A DNA stretch of 64,000 nucleotides, from contig NC_063044.1 of NCBI RefSeq assembly GCF_018812025.1, positions 46,628,077-46,692,076 of the forward strand, given 5' to 3'. The position numbers and the translations under genes are program-made. The notes under the pieces were generated by a model that searched no databases, was not told the DNA's origin, and saw only the letters and a program-made list of their open reading frames with translations. Numbering within the stretch: the first letter of the stretch is position 1; every line of letters begins with the position of its first letter. Shown here in pieces: positions 36,951 to 49,083 of this stretch. The DNA comes from Megalobrama amblycephala. Lineage: Eukaryota; Chordata; Actinopteri; Cypriniformes; Xenocyprididae.

Positions 36951-37849
36951 TATATACTTTAGTGTCTGCTTATATATTATGTCATTAGCATGTATTGTAT
37001 TAAAGCTGTATATTACTGCCATATGGCCATTACATTGATACACTTTGACTTTAATTAATTTTTTTTTTTCATCATATAATTCATGTATTTTCCTACACAA
37101 ATTAATTGATTAATTCTTTATAAGTACAACTTTTCATGAGGAAAAGAACAATTATATTGTAAATGGATTAGACAAGAGCAGTGAGTAGTGTAGAGATGGT
37201 GTAATATCAGTGTGAGATGAATAGTGTTTTGGCTACATTCACACTGTCAGTAAATGGGATTGACAACCGCATTTACTCACAGGTATGAATCTCAAAATGT
37301 CCCGTTCAAACAGCAACTTACAGTAGCGTCTCGAATACTGTCTGTATGAACGTGCAGCGAGAGTCAAGCCCTTATTCTTTTACCAATGAATATACACTAT
37401 ATATACTTTAGTGTCTGCTTATATATTATGTCATTAGCATGTATTGTATTAAAGCTGTATATTACTGCCATATGGCCATTACATTGATACACTTTGACTT
37501 TAATTAATTTTTTTTTTTTTCATCATATAATTCATGTATTTTCCTACACAAATTAATTGATTAATTCTTTATAAGTACAACTTTTCATGAGGAAAAGAAC
37601 AGTTATATTGTAAATGGATTAGACAAGAGCAGTGAGTAGTGTAGAGATGGTGTAATATCAGTGTGAGATGAACAGTGTTTTGGCTACATTGGCACTGTCA
37701 GTAAATGGGATTGACAACCGCATTTACTCACAGGTATGAATCTCAAAATGTCCCGTTCAAACAGCAACTTACAGTAGCGTCTCGAATACTGTCTGTATGA
37801 ACGTGCAGCGAGAGTCAAGCCCTTATTCTTTTACCAGTGAATATACACT
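36951..37849. repeat. Recent tandem duplication, unit 449-450 bp
   Basis: 36951-37399 and 37400-37849 are direct repeats. By eye they differ by about five substitutions and one T-run indel, roughly 1%. Unit start tatatactttagtgtctgct, unit end gaatatacacta. The second copy joins directly to a truncated palindromic transposon at about 37850. No gene is in the unit. An assembly artefact is possible but the differences argue for a true duplication. Confidence 0.9.
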
Positions 37850-38329
37850 AGACTAAAAACAACCCAAGTTGGGTTGAAAATGGACAAACTCAGCAGCTGG
37901 GTTAAATGTTTGCCCAACCTGCTGGGTAGTTTTATTTAACTCAACTATTGTTTAAAAATTACTTTATTGCTTGCTTAAAATTAACCCAAAATATGTTGGA
38001 AATTGACATTTATTAATAAATGATAAATTATTGAATGAGTTTAATGAATAATCATTAATAAACATTTATTAAATTTCTTATTAATAAATGTTCATCTTTT
38101 GATTATTATTATTGTAAGTAATTATGTGTCTGATTTTTAACTTCCAACCTATTTTGGGTTCATTTTAAGCCAGCCATATAGTAATTTTTATAAACAATAG
38201 TTTAGTTCAATAAAACTGCCCAGCACATTGGGCAAACATTTCACCCAACCGCTGGGTTAAAACAACCCATTGGGTTTGTCCATTTTCAACCCAACTTGGG
38301 TTGTTTTTAACCCAGCATTTTTTAGAATG
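37850..38329. mobile_element. Long-armed palindromic transposon, copy 2 (left end truncated)
   Basis: The right end ...gcattttttagaatg and the inner arm words match copies at 32493 and 55750, followed by TA at 38330-38331. The left arm lacks about 20 terminal bases and starts at taaaaacaacccaagttggg. The preceding cacta belongs to the duplicated host sequence, as copy 1 of the tandem unit shows. Confidence 0.82.
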
Positions 38330-38334
38330 TAGCG

Positions 38335-38873
38335 ACAGTGACTAAAGTAGCCAATGTGCGAGTCCTGAAAATTTGTGGGTGTGAGTTTGACTATAGAATG
38401 TGTTTGTCACTCCTGTAAATAACCGAACTGTGTGTGAACGTATCCGTAAAGGACTCAAATACAGGACTTTGCTTCTGTGTGAACATGGCTTATCTTTCTC
38501 TTAATCTATTAATTCATTAATTCATTTGTTTGTTCGTTTGCATTAGGGTTTTCTCTTTTCATTTAAACTGTTGTATTGCTTTTGATTCAGTGTATCGTCT
38601 ATGCATATATTATTCTTATCATTATGTAGCATAGAAGAGATGACTTGTCTAGAAGAGAGACACATGAACACATTCAGTTGGTAATGAGGGATTTCAGTAG
38701 TTACATACAGTGGTTGGCCATAGGAAATACTGGGACTCAGTGGTTTCACTGTAACATGGAACCTAAAATATGACGTGAATATGCAAGAAACTCAATACGA
38801 ACTCAAACATGTCTCATTAAATTCCTAGCAACTGTCTCATTGGTGCGAATTTTAAGGTGAAACATCAGAGACT
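38335..38873. other. Unique non-coding spacer
   Basis: No repeat, RNA or exon recognised. A (ttaattca)-like run is at 38507-38525. Confidence 0.5.
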
Positions 38874-39227
38874 TACAAACCCGATTCCAAAAAAGTTGGG
38901 ACACTGTACAAATTGTGAATAAAAAAGGAATGCAATAATTTACAAATCTCATAAACTTATATTTTATTCACAATAGAATATAGATAACATATCAAATGTT
39001 GAAAGTGAGACATTTTGAAATGTCATGCCAAATATTGGCTCATTTTGGATTTCATGAGAGCTACACATTCCAAAAAAGTTGGGACAGGTAGCAATAAGAG
39101 GCCGGAAAAGTTAAATGTAAATATAAGGAAGAGCTGGAGGACCAATTTGCAACATATTAGGTCAATTGGCAACATGATTGGGTATAAAAAGAGCCTCTCA
39201 GAGTGGCAGTGTCTCTCAGAAGTCAAG

Positions 39228-40626
39228 ATGGGCAGAGGATCACCAATTCCCCCAATGCTGCGGCGAAAAATAGTGGAGCAACATCAGAAAGGAGTTTCTC
39301 AGAGAAAAATTGCAAAGAGTTTGAAGTTATCATCATCTACAGTGCATAATATCATCCAAAGATTCAGAGAATCTGGAACAATCTCTGTATGTAAGGGTCA
39401 AGGCCGGAAAACCATACTGGATGCCCGTGATCTTCGGTCCCTTAGACGGCACTGCATCACATACAGGAATGCTACTGTAATGGAAATCACAACATGGGCT
39501 TAGGAATACTTCCAGAACTTCCTTGTCGGTGAACACAATCCACTGTGCCATTTGCCGTTGCCGGCTAAAACTCTATAGGTCAAAAAAGAAGCCATATCTA
39601 AACATGATCCAGAAGCGCAGACGTTTTCTCTGGGCCAAGGCTCATTTAAAATGGACTGTGGCAAAGTGGAAAACTGTTCTGTGGTCAGACGAATCAAAAT
39701 TTGAAGTTCTTTTTGGAAAACTAGGACGCCATGTCATCCGGACTAAAGAGGACAAGGACAACCCAAGTTGTTATCAGCGCTCAGTTCAGAAGCCTGCATC
39801 GCTGATGATATGGGGTTGCATGAGTGCGTGTGGCATGGGCAGCTTACACATCTGGAAAGGCACCATCAATGCTGAAAGGTATATCCAAGTTCTAGAACAA
39901 CATATGCTCCCATCCAGACGTCGTCTCTTTCAGGGAAGACCTTGCATTTTCCAACATGACAATGCCAGACCACATACTGCATCAATTACAACATCATGGC
40001 TGCGTAGAAGAAGGATCCGGGTACTGAAATCTCCAGCCTGCAGTCCAGATCTTTCACCCATAGAAAACATTTGCTGCATCAAAAAGAGGTTCACGAGTTC
40101 ACACTTACAAATAAGTCAGGTAAATTAATTGGTAAACGTATTTGGCGTGCTGTCCGGGGAGAGGGCTCCGAGCTCGGTAATCGGCCCGAACACAGAGTAC
40201 CCCCCCCCCCCCCTCCTTTTAGATTATATGAAGTAATCCAGAGAGTGTGAGGAGACGGGGTGGTGGAGGGATTCTGGAAACTGTCGAGGATCCTTGGGTG
40301 AGTTTGACTGTGATTATATACAGGCCTGAACTCATGCCGATTGGGTAGATATGTTGATTACAGATTGTTGACAGCTGGTTGAGATGACGTAATGATTAAG
40401 ATGTTGTAATGATTGGGTATCTTATTTGACTTGTTCCTCCTGAACTACGTTTATAAAACATCATAAGATGCGACAAAGAAGACCTAAGACAGTTGAGCAA
40501 CTAGAAGCCTGTATTAGACAAGAATGGGACAACATTCCTATTCCTAAACTTGAGCAACTTGTCTCCTCAGTCCCCAGACGTTTGCAGACTGTTATAAAAA
40601 GAAGAGGGGATGCCACACAGTGGTAA
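39228..40626 (+). pseudogene. Tc1/mariner transposase pseudogene
   Basis: Starts MGRGSPIPPM at ATG 39228, just after the 5' untranslated part; the upstream in-frame Met codons lie in the terminal repeat. A helix-turn-helix (GVSQRKIAKSLKLSSSTV) follows, then TAG at 39501 where CAG is expected. A one-base insertion near 39513-39520 moves the frame. The catalytic core continues in the frame of 39523-40128 with WSDES (Asp at residue 56), FQHDN (Asp 146) and PIEN (Glu 181). The last pair is 34 residues apart, the DD34E signature of the Tc1 group. After PIEN about 365 bp of foreign DNA intervenes. The last 52 codons (MRQRRPKTVE... to DATQW) resume at 40468 and end at TAA 40624. Confidence 0.93.
40096..40460. 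mobile_element. ~365-bp unclassified insertion in the transposase
   Basis: The transposase reading frame is lost after the codons for PIEN and returns at 40468, so the block between is inserted. It holds a GC-rich patch (ggcgtgctgtccggggagag, then ggcccgaacacagag), a run of 14 C bases at 40201-40214, and ends tttataaaacatcataag. The flanks share a gcatca(t)aaa word, perhaps a target duplication, but the edges are ambiguous by about 15 bp. It has no coding frame. The GC-rich patch seems repeat-like; the class is unknown. Confidence 0.65.
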
Positions 40627-40839
40627 ACATGGCCTTGTCCCAACTTTTCTTGATGCCATGCAATTTAAAATCACCTTATTTTTCCCTTAAAATGATACAT
40701 TTTCTCAGTTTAAACATTTGATATGCCATCTATGTTGTATTCTGAATAAAATATTGAAATTTGAAACTTCCACATCATTGCATTCTGTTTTTATTCACAA
40801 TTTGTACAGTGTCCCAACTTTTTTGGAATCGGGTTTGTA

Positions 40840-43755
40840 TATAAAATAGTCCATTGAACTATTGAAAAAAGCAATAAACCCTTCCTCCGGGACCTTTCTT
40901 GATTCATGGTTCCATTTTCTTTGACTTTGATGCATGACTTCCAAGTTAGAAAAGGAACATTCGCAATATTATAAATAAGAGGGAAGAAAAAAAAACAATA
41001 CCATGCTATGGGGCAGTAGACACAGAGGTGAGAGAGTAATTCATGCAGGAGAAAGAATGACGCATATGCCCTCGTGTCTGAGCCGATTAGACAGACAAAC
41101 TGTTGCCTTGAGTCAGTACCTTGCTACCTACCTTAGGCAGTACATAGCCTCATGGTTCACTGCTTTCAAGATCAAATCTCATCTGGGAAAAATTAACCTG
41201 ACGAATCTTTCACCCATACAAACTGATGTTTAATCATTATAAAACATGTCTTATTTATTTTGTGTGGAATAATAGATGGAAACGGAAATGTTGCAGTGTC
41301 ACTGTTATCTGGACTAACGCTGGAGCTAACATGACACGGCAACGATGTCATACTGTCACAACTTTCCCTGTCATTGTGCTCATTTATGAAGTGTTCACAC
41401 ATTTCATGCAGCTTTACGATTAGTGTCGCGGGCAGAGGATTAATGATTAGCATCCCACTTGTGCTGGTGTAATTGCAATGTGCTTGTCTAGCAGCTATAC
41501 CTAAAGCTGCTGAAAATCTGCTTCCGAGTCCCTTCGACCGCAATATCCACCAAGTCCCTGTCAGGAAACGTTTCAGATTCTGTCCTCCTCAGTTAGTTAG
41601 GCTAATCAACACTCATCCCCAAAGTCTATGTGTGCAAACGATTCCTCTTTTATCTGGTCTGAAGAGGGAAGGCCTCTGAATAGTTCACAGGAAATCAGTG
41701 TCTGGAGACTTTCTGACTTTCTCTCTCCAAAGCTCTTTTGAGGTATTTACTAAAAATGAATTGGGATGCTTATAGCTTGGTTTATTTGCACATGCCGTCT
41801 GTGTGGTTCAACCCGATCTCATGAGAAAATGTAAAGACAGTGGATGTAAAAAGTCTACACATCCCTGTTACACACCCACATTTAAGAGAAAAAAAAACTT
41901 GGGATAACTACAGTATGTTATGATTCTGCAATTTCGTATGAAGTTCTATGAATTTACTCATACAAAAACATATGATTATTTTTATTTAAAAAAAAGTAAA
42001 GTATGAAGGTCCACCCCTAAATCTAACCACCAGTGGGGCGTAGATCATACAAAGACGCAATTTGTAAAATAGTTCGAAATTGACACTAGAGTGAGTGGGT
42101 TCACTAAATAAATTGTGCAGATCAAGTAATTTTAATTGCAATAAATTAACCACATTTGCAGATATATAATTTTCAAAATTGAAATACATATTTTTGTAAA
42201 TGTCCATCTCTCGTTCTTTGGAGCATATGTTCAAGAATTTTTCTTTTTTAATTGAATAAAAAAAAAAAAAAAAAAGATATGATGTCAACTTAAAAAGCAA
42301 ACATTTTCCAATATTTAAATAATTTGTTGCAGTTTTAGTAATGAGTTTAATTTCAGAAAAATATTAGAAAAAATGAAGCTCAAGTGGTGTTGAGATAAGT
42401 TCAGAGCTGCTCTGTTCTGCTCCCTCCATCTCTTGCTCTAAGAAATGTGGGAATCTTTTACTCTGACATCCTGAAATAGATTAAAAGATGTTCCATCTAT
42501 TAATATGGGTTTTGATTAAGGAAGGATTTCATCCCTGTTGCGCTGAACCCAATTCGTGCTCTGCTGAGCTCTATGAGTTTTTTTTTTTCTTTCTCTTTCA
42601 TTGAGGACATGTTGAATTACAAATCATTCAGCCTATAAAATAAGCCTTTAAATCATACAGATCAGAGCCTTTTCACCTGTTTAGAAATGGCAGTCTTATT
42701 TTTCTTTAGAAACTCTCTCAAATCCGCTTTGAAGTAAGATAACACCTGTCTCTGCTGTAAATACTTGCACCATGTGAAGCTAAGCTCTCTCCCAGATAAT
42801 TAGCTTCAAGCTCAATATGCTCTTCAGAAATATACCACCTTGCAGTAATGATTATGCGTGTATGTTTGTACTCATACTGTTGCATTTGTTTGCGATTTTG
42901 TATATTTCATGCTTTATTAGTATCCTTTGGCAGCATGATTCTTTAAAAAAAGTAGAAAAAAGAACGAGAAAAATCTGTGTACTGTATGTAAACTACAAGG
43001 TCTATTATACCTGAAGAGAATGATCCGTTAGAGCTCCTATTCATCTCAATAGCCAATGTCTCAAGGCTTTCCTTTTTCAGTGCGTCCTTGCTTGCTGCCT
43101 TCATTGTGATGGAAGGAACATGAACAGGAGGATTATTTATATCTGTGGAGATGAATTTGGCAGCTTTGTAATAGAGCTGAACTGATTGTAAGAGGGTCAC
43201 TCTTGAAAAAAAAAAAGAGGGGAAAAAGTCCTTCTGAAATTGTTTCAATGGAGTCAGTGATTAATATAAATTCCAGTATGAACCCAGCTTCATTATGGGT
43301 ACTTTCATCTGAATGAAGTGGCATGAACATTATTAAGGGATGTAGGTGTCCTACAGTACGACTTAGACATGAATTGCTTAGGTATGTTTCTGTATGTCAA
43401 CATTACCAGCCATTTCGGCTTTAACATGTTAAATGTGGCTTTAACATGTATTAAATGTCATAAACTATTACTACTTTGTGACCATTAGTGGTTAATTTGT
43501 TAGATGATGGATCATAGTTCATAGCGGTTAATAATTGAGGCCAAAACTTGTAATCACCTTAACGTGGATGTAACGGGGGTCTTTATTCACATTATAGAGC
43601 TATATTTAAGGCTATTAAAATGTAGTTCATGCTCATTGCTGGTTAATTAAGGGATGTGAAGCCATACACAGTGTCTAATGCTGGCATAGAGGCTAATGGG
43701 ATCATGTTCATGAGGAAAAACTGCCAGAGACACTCACGTCAGAGACACTTGGCTA
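40840..43755. other. Non-coding stretch with decayed repeats
   Basis: 41812-42075 holds a repeat starting caacccgatctcatgagaaa with ggtccacccctaaatctaac near its other side. Nested in it, 41838-41905 reads cagtggatgtaaaaagtcta, resembling a Tc1 end. A-tracts occur at 42257-42275. The end of the window (63971) starts the same acccgatctcatg repeat. Frames on both strands at 41193-41679 show no domain. Confidence 0.5.
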
Positions 43756-43760
43756 ATGGT

Positions 43761-43831
<71 letters not shown>

Positions 43832-43910
43832 GTCTATCTATCCATCCGTCCGTCCGTCCGTCCATCCATCTATTCATCCATCCATCCATCCATTCATGTC
43901 CGTCCATCCG
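43761..43910. repeat. (TCTA)n to (TCCG/TCCA)n compound microsatellite
   Basis: About 18 TCTA units pass into TCCG and TCCA units. The opposite frames read it as (Leu-Ser-Ile-Tyr)n or (Asp-Gly-Trp-Met)-like runs. Confidence 0.97.
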
Positions 43911-44620
43911 GGTGGTGGGTGTGTGTTTCGTCCAGCCAGCCCTTTCTGAATTTGAGTGGCCCTGATCGATTACAGGGCAGTAAAGTTTAAGCACATGCTT
44001 CCTCACACTGACTGGTCTTGATCATGTGACTCATTAATCACATGTAAGATGCTCTTAGGCGTTAATCAAAGCAATCAGATTGAAGTGCACGAATCGTATG
44101 TAAGAGCAATAGAAATTAAGCCAGCAACTTTAATGAGAACAGAAAGATACAGGCCTGCTGGAAACTTGCACACATTCTTAATTAGCTCATTCTAAACCCT
44201 CTTTCTCCATTCTGATCTCTCGCGGGCTATCTCTAATCCACTGTGGCTCACATTGTTTTTTAAATTTTTTTTTTTTTTTTTTTTTTTTTTTACTCATTCA
44301 TTATGCTGATATTTTCTCCCCCAATGGTCTCTTTTTTGCAGTCTCCCTTTCTTCCGCTTCCTTTTCCTTCACCCTGTCTCATCTGCATAAAAACACTCAT
44401 TTATATGCATTTTGTATGAATGTATTTTGCTCTCACTTTTTTTACACTCCTATAATAAGATATTCTGTTAGTAAGTCCCGTCTCAGGACATGGAGACATT
44501 AAACACACTAAGATTGTTTATTTTTCCTTTTCCATAATTCTCTTTGGTTCTCTCTTTCTCTCTCTTTTGGTGACACTCCCCTTTGAATTTTATTTTTATA
44601 GATATGCGAATAATAAAATG
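43911..44620. other. Non-coding stretch with a long T-tract
   Basis: T-tract at about 44267-44290. No gene recognised. Confidence 0.5.
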
Positions 44621-44623
44621 AAT

Positions 44624-45300
44624 AAGGCAAGGCAAGGCAATTTTATTTGTATAGCACATTTCATACACAATTGTAATTCAAAGTGCTTTACATAAAGAGG
44701 AATAATAAAAATAGAACATAAGGAATAGAAATAACAGTAAAAACAGAGAATTTTGCTATCTGGATGGATGAGCTAGGAAGATTTTTGTTGTTGTTGTTGT
44801 CCATCAGAGTGGATCTAAACGGATCTATCCATCAGAGCAGATCTGAATGGATCTTCCTCACACGACAGGACTGCTACCTGTTAAGGCACTTCGAACTGAT
44901 ACAAGTTTCAATCTCCCCTTTTGCCAAGACACCTCAAACTGCGCCACACAGCCCTAATCCCCCTTCCGGAGATATCTCATCTATGCAACGCAGTTCAAAT
45001 TTCCCCTTTGTAAATTTCCCCCTTTGGAAAGTGTTCTGACTGTAATCCAGAGATATCTTAACCATGCACTACAGCTCAAATTTGAGGTTTGTCCCATGGT
45101 TTGTCCCCTTATCCAAATTTACCAAATTTTAACCTAATCACAAATGCTTTCTTCCTAATTCTCCCAGCTCTTTCAACCAGCAATATTTAAACTGCATTAA
45201 AAGTTAGAATAACAAGATGGTACATAAAAGATAAAAACAGGAAAAGGAATTAAAAGAAAAAAAAGATAATAAGTATAAAATAAAATGCAAACAGTATATA
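44624..45300. repeat. 'ggcaaggcaattttatttgt' dispersed repeat, interrupted
   Basis: 44631-44720 (caaggcaattttatttgtat, then agcacatttcatacacaatt and caaagtgctttacat) is a word set found repeatedly in fish genomes. Similar A-rich sequence (aaaagataaaaacaggaaaa) returns at 45225-45300. The block between, 44765-45190, contains repeated ggatct words and gagatatct at two places. It may be an insertion. Class unknown. Confidence 0.45.
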
Positions 45301-46019
45301 AGCACTTTTCACTTTGAATTTATCATCAACAGCAAGTATATGAGTAGGTGGATGAGATTTTCCTAAAGTCAGTCTGTTATTGTGTATTCATTTTGTTTCA
45401 AAAGTTTGGTTTCATTTTTTTAATGTTTTTAAAAGAAATCTCTTATTTTCTCATCTACTAGATATGAAATGATTAATTTTGCTCTGTTCTTTGTGACTTC
45501 TGCTGCAAACTAGTTTTTACAGATTACATAATATTAAACAAAACATAAATTCACAAAATTTTATTTGTGCCCTGTAATCCAAAATTTTATATATTTTATA
45601 TATTATTTTTATATTCAAAGTTAAATGGTTATGTTTGGGATTGGGGGTAGAATTAAGGGATCTAAACTGTATCTATAACATGGTAAAAGGGCAATTATAC
45701 AAATATATATGGTATAAAAGGTTCATCATTTTTTTACATTTCTTTAGCTGTCAATATGTAATAATGTTTACGTTTAAATGTTATCAATACGTCCATGTTG
45801 TACATTTCATCATCTGTCTAGATGTACAAAAAAGAGAGTTTTTCCTACTGTTCATTAAACATTCACTGCCAGGCTTAAGAGATATAGTATACAATTTAGA
45901 TGGAAAAAAACTCAAGCTGACCAGCTGAAGATGATACTGCAGATATAGCCATGAATACACACGGTACTTCCTTAAAAATAAATTCCAGCACAGCGCAACA
46001 ACACCCATAATAAAACAAC

Positions 46020-46572
46020 CCCTCACAATAGGTAATGCTTTACAATCAACTCTGTTAAAGAGCTACATAGTTTATCTGTTCAATAAAATACCTCACTCAC
46101 CTGTTGAGTAATAAAAACACCATCTTTGCTTTTACAACATTTCAAATCCCTCAGTTCTCTCCATCTCCAAAAAGCCAAGCCAATGTTGATTCTTGTTATA
46201 TTACGAGCTCTGTTGTGTTCTCTTTTTTTGCCAGGAGACTCTCCACTATTCAGCGTTTATTTTAAAAATGGGTAATTCTCCGGAGGTTTGAGATTTAGCG
46301 TGATTCATGTCAACCTTTCTTGCTCATTATGAGAAGTAATCTATTCCACTCTCACACCATTCCTGAGTCAAAGTAGCCGGAGCAACTTTTCTCTAATTAC
46401 GGATATGACGAGACTCGCATGGGTGAGTGACGCATGTACGCAAATATAAAAACTTATAATATTCTTACTATAGTGAATGAGTGTCAGACAAAAAAACACA
46501 TTTTGGAACAGGATTGAGGATTATTTGACTCATTATTCAAATTTAGTTGTTACAAATTTACAAAGTGTACCT
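46020..46572 (-). mobile_element. TTAA-flanked non-autonomous transposon, family 2 copy 2
   Basis: Reads in reverse as the element at 7244-7845. The terminus ...aaagtgtacct is followed by TTAA (46573-46576). Shared words include gagcaacttttctctaatta and ccaaaaagccaagccaatgt (inverse of the first copy). The match fades near 46020, so the other terminus is lost or diverged. Confidence 0.7.
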
Positions 46573-46576
46573 TTAA

Positions 46577-48700
46577 CAATGAGATCAGGCTGTGAGATGT
46601 AGATGTATCTCCTTAGAACTGTGAAGTATCCATATCTAGGATATAACTATGTCATCTAAAGTATTCATCTTCTCTGTAAGCAGTGCTGACAGAATTTGTT
46701 TCTTATCTCTGTTTTGTTCAGTTTTGATTGATTTTATTTACTCTTATTTTATTTTTTTTGTATGTTTGTGTTCTTTTGAAAATCTAATAAAAAGTAAGTC
46801 ACAAAAAAAAAAAAAAAAAGAGATCAGGCTGTGTTTTTATAGAACAACGGCTTGTTCTCAGACCAACTAATATCATCAGAGAGTGCGAGTGTGAAATGAC
46901 AGTGGTTCAGCAGCACTGATTTTAAATCAAGCTCATTTTTGAAAGAGTCTCTTTCTCAGTCCGATTGTCTCCTTTCTCTCACTCTCTCTCTCTTTCTGTC
47001 TATCTCTTTCTCTGTCTACTAGCAGCACCTCTGAGCAGCTATCCACTTTAATGGAACATTCTTGTGAGCCACCATGATGAATGGATTTGAGGCAAACAGG
47101 AGATGAAAGAGGAAAAGGAGCAACGATAGACAGGAAGGGCGATGATTTGAATTTGACCGAACAGATAAAAAGAGAACAAAAGACATGTGAAGCCCCGAAG
47201 GTGACCCTTCAGGGTCAAGACAATGTATGATGGATTAAGACACTTTGGGAATACAAATATAGACTGATAGAAAACCCTAAGGACAGAGCCAGAAAGAGTG
47301 CAGTTCTAAAGTTTCAGAAGGTTTCCTTTATTTTCTCTGTTTTATAAACTCTCTGCTTCAGCCTCTCGTTCTCAATAGTAAACGCGCCTTTAACAGGAAA
47401 CCCCTAACATCTTTCACATTTACCCAGTGGATTTTTTGAGCCCTCAACAGGAATGCATAATCATCCAAACTAAGAATTGTTAAGTACATCCAAAACACCA
47501 GGGAGGGAGACGTTAATAAGAAAGGAAGACCAAAAGGGGAATGGGGAAAAAGAAAAGGAGGATCAGTGATTTAAGTGAGGCAAGAGTTTGAAATCATGGT
47601 CTTTTTTCTTCTCGGCCATTCGCGGTGCACATATTTGGGTTTTGCAAATAAACCCAAGATTTATCTGGAGGTCAAAGAACAGAAAAGGTCATTTTTCTTC
47701 TTTGAGAGGGGAAAAAAATCAATTATCTCACTGCTTTGAAGCACCAAAACTCTTTATTAAATCATAGTAGACCAGTCCTGATCTCATAAGCCCATCTCTA
47801 CACTCACTCTTCTTCCTGTTATCATCTTCTTTATCTACTGTCACTCTTCCTCGACTCCTCTATTTCTGTATACTCATTATTAAGGTCATAACTATAGTGT
47901 ATTAAAATCAGCCAGACCTCTTTGAACTGTTCTGTATAACATTTAATCAGATTGTTAACTGGATATCCCGAACAGATATATCTCATACTCCCTCTCACCA
48001 ACCACCTGAAAGTCAAATTAGACTTGACACTGTGTGCTATTCATCTGTTTTGTAGCCAATTTAAAAGTGCACTTAGTCATTTTTTACCTCATTAAATAAG
48101 TTTTATACACAGAAAGAAGTGAATAGTTCTTTTAAAAGTGTTGGAGTCAAAAAGGTTGTTCCAAACGAATTTCTGTACGAATTTCTTTCTCCTGTGGAAC
48201 AGAAAAGAAGATATTTAGAAAAAAAGAAGGGTTTCTTTTCTGTCCATATAGTGATAGTCGAAGCAGGTCTCACCAAATTATAGATGGCTGCACCTGCACC
48301 TGTTTTCAGAAATGTTTATTTCACAAATAAGCACAATTACTAATAATATTACATCATTTGTTTCATGGAAATTGATAAGACACTAAAGAACTGAGTTAGA
48401 GTTGAGATGCCAATGTAAATGTATTTATATTAACAACAGAAGCCTCCGTAAGAAGTGTAAACCTGTTTTCATAGAGAAAGATTTAAGTCGTCTGACAGTG
48501 TGACTGAACTGTGACTGTACAGCTCTTTATTTGACTTTGTGTTTGCATTAAAATTCACTATCTTTATTCCATAGTATCATCTATTTGTAAATCATGGTAT
48601 CCACAGTTAAAGCCATGCATGGCTCCTCACTACTACCACAGTGAAATGGTATTTGTTATAAAAAAACAACAACAAAACAAATCAGTACAATTTTTAAATG
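46577..48700. other. Non-coding stretch with no recognised gene
   Basis: A-tract at about 46802-46819, CT-rich sequence at 46975-47015. 48150-48260 (gttccaaacgaatttc, ctgtggaacagaaaagaaga) is a fragment of the 'gttcaccc' repeat. No exon recognised. Confidence 0.5.
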
Positions 48701-48702
48701 TT

Positions 48703-49075
48703 TTTAAAAGAAGTCTCTTATGCTCACCAAGGCTACATTTATTTGATTAAAAAAATGTAATTGTAAATGTAACTGTAATTTGTTCCTATATTTGCAAAGC
48801 TACATTTTCCGCATCATTACACCATCCTTCGTGTCACATGACCCTTCAGAAATCATTCTAATATGCTGATTTTCTGCTCGAGAAACATTAATTATTATTA
48901 TCGATGTTGAAAACAGTTGTGTGCAATTTTTTTTTTTTTGAGGATTCTGAATGTTTTAAATTTTTAATAAAATAAATGCAGCGTTGGTGAGCATAAGAAA
49001 CTTAAACATAAAAAGCATAAAAAATATTAAAAATGCTTACCGATCCCAAACTTTTAAATGGCAGTGTATATCAAT
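48703..49075. mobile_element. 'ttcaaaagtttggg' repeat, diverged copy
   Basis: Contains tgctcaccaaggctacattt, ttcagaaatcattctaatat and, at the right end, cgatcccaaacttttaaatg followed by gcagtgta. This is the order of the better-preserved element at 51063-51567 without its left terminus. Confidence 0.7.
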
Positions 49076-49083
49076 ATATTTAA

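Larger units (their letters stand above)
38876..40837 (+). mobile_element. Tc1/mariner transposon with broken DD34E transposase
   Basis: Ends caaacccgattccaaaaaag and its complement cttttttggaatcgggtttg are perfect inverted repeats for about 50 bp, flanked by TA (38874-38875 and 40838-40839). The word ccaaaaaagttgggaca recurs at 39070-39086 inside the left arm, a second likely transposase site. The inner arms differ between the two sides: after the first 60 bp or so the left and right no longer match closely. The body carries one transposase gene, broken by a stop, a frameshift and an insertion. Confidence 0.95.

Noticed and set aside
39015..39227. Upstream extension of the transposase to the Met at 39015
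   Set aside because: The extra 71 residues translate the terminal inverted repeat; family proteins begin near MGRG at 39228.
43761..43910. CRISPR-like regular repeats
   Set aside because: Plain tetranucleotide microsatellite without spacers; the same applies to 63131-63239.
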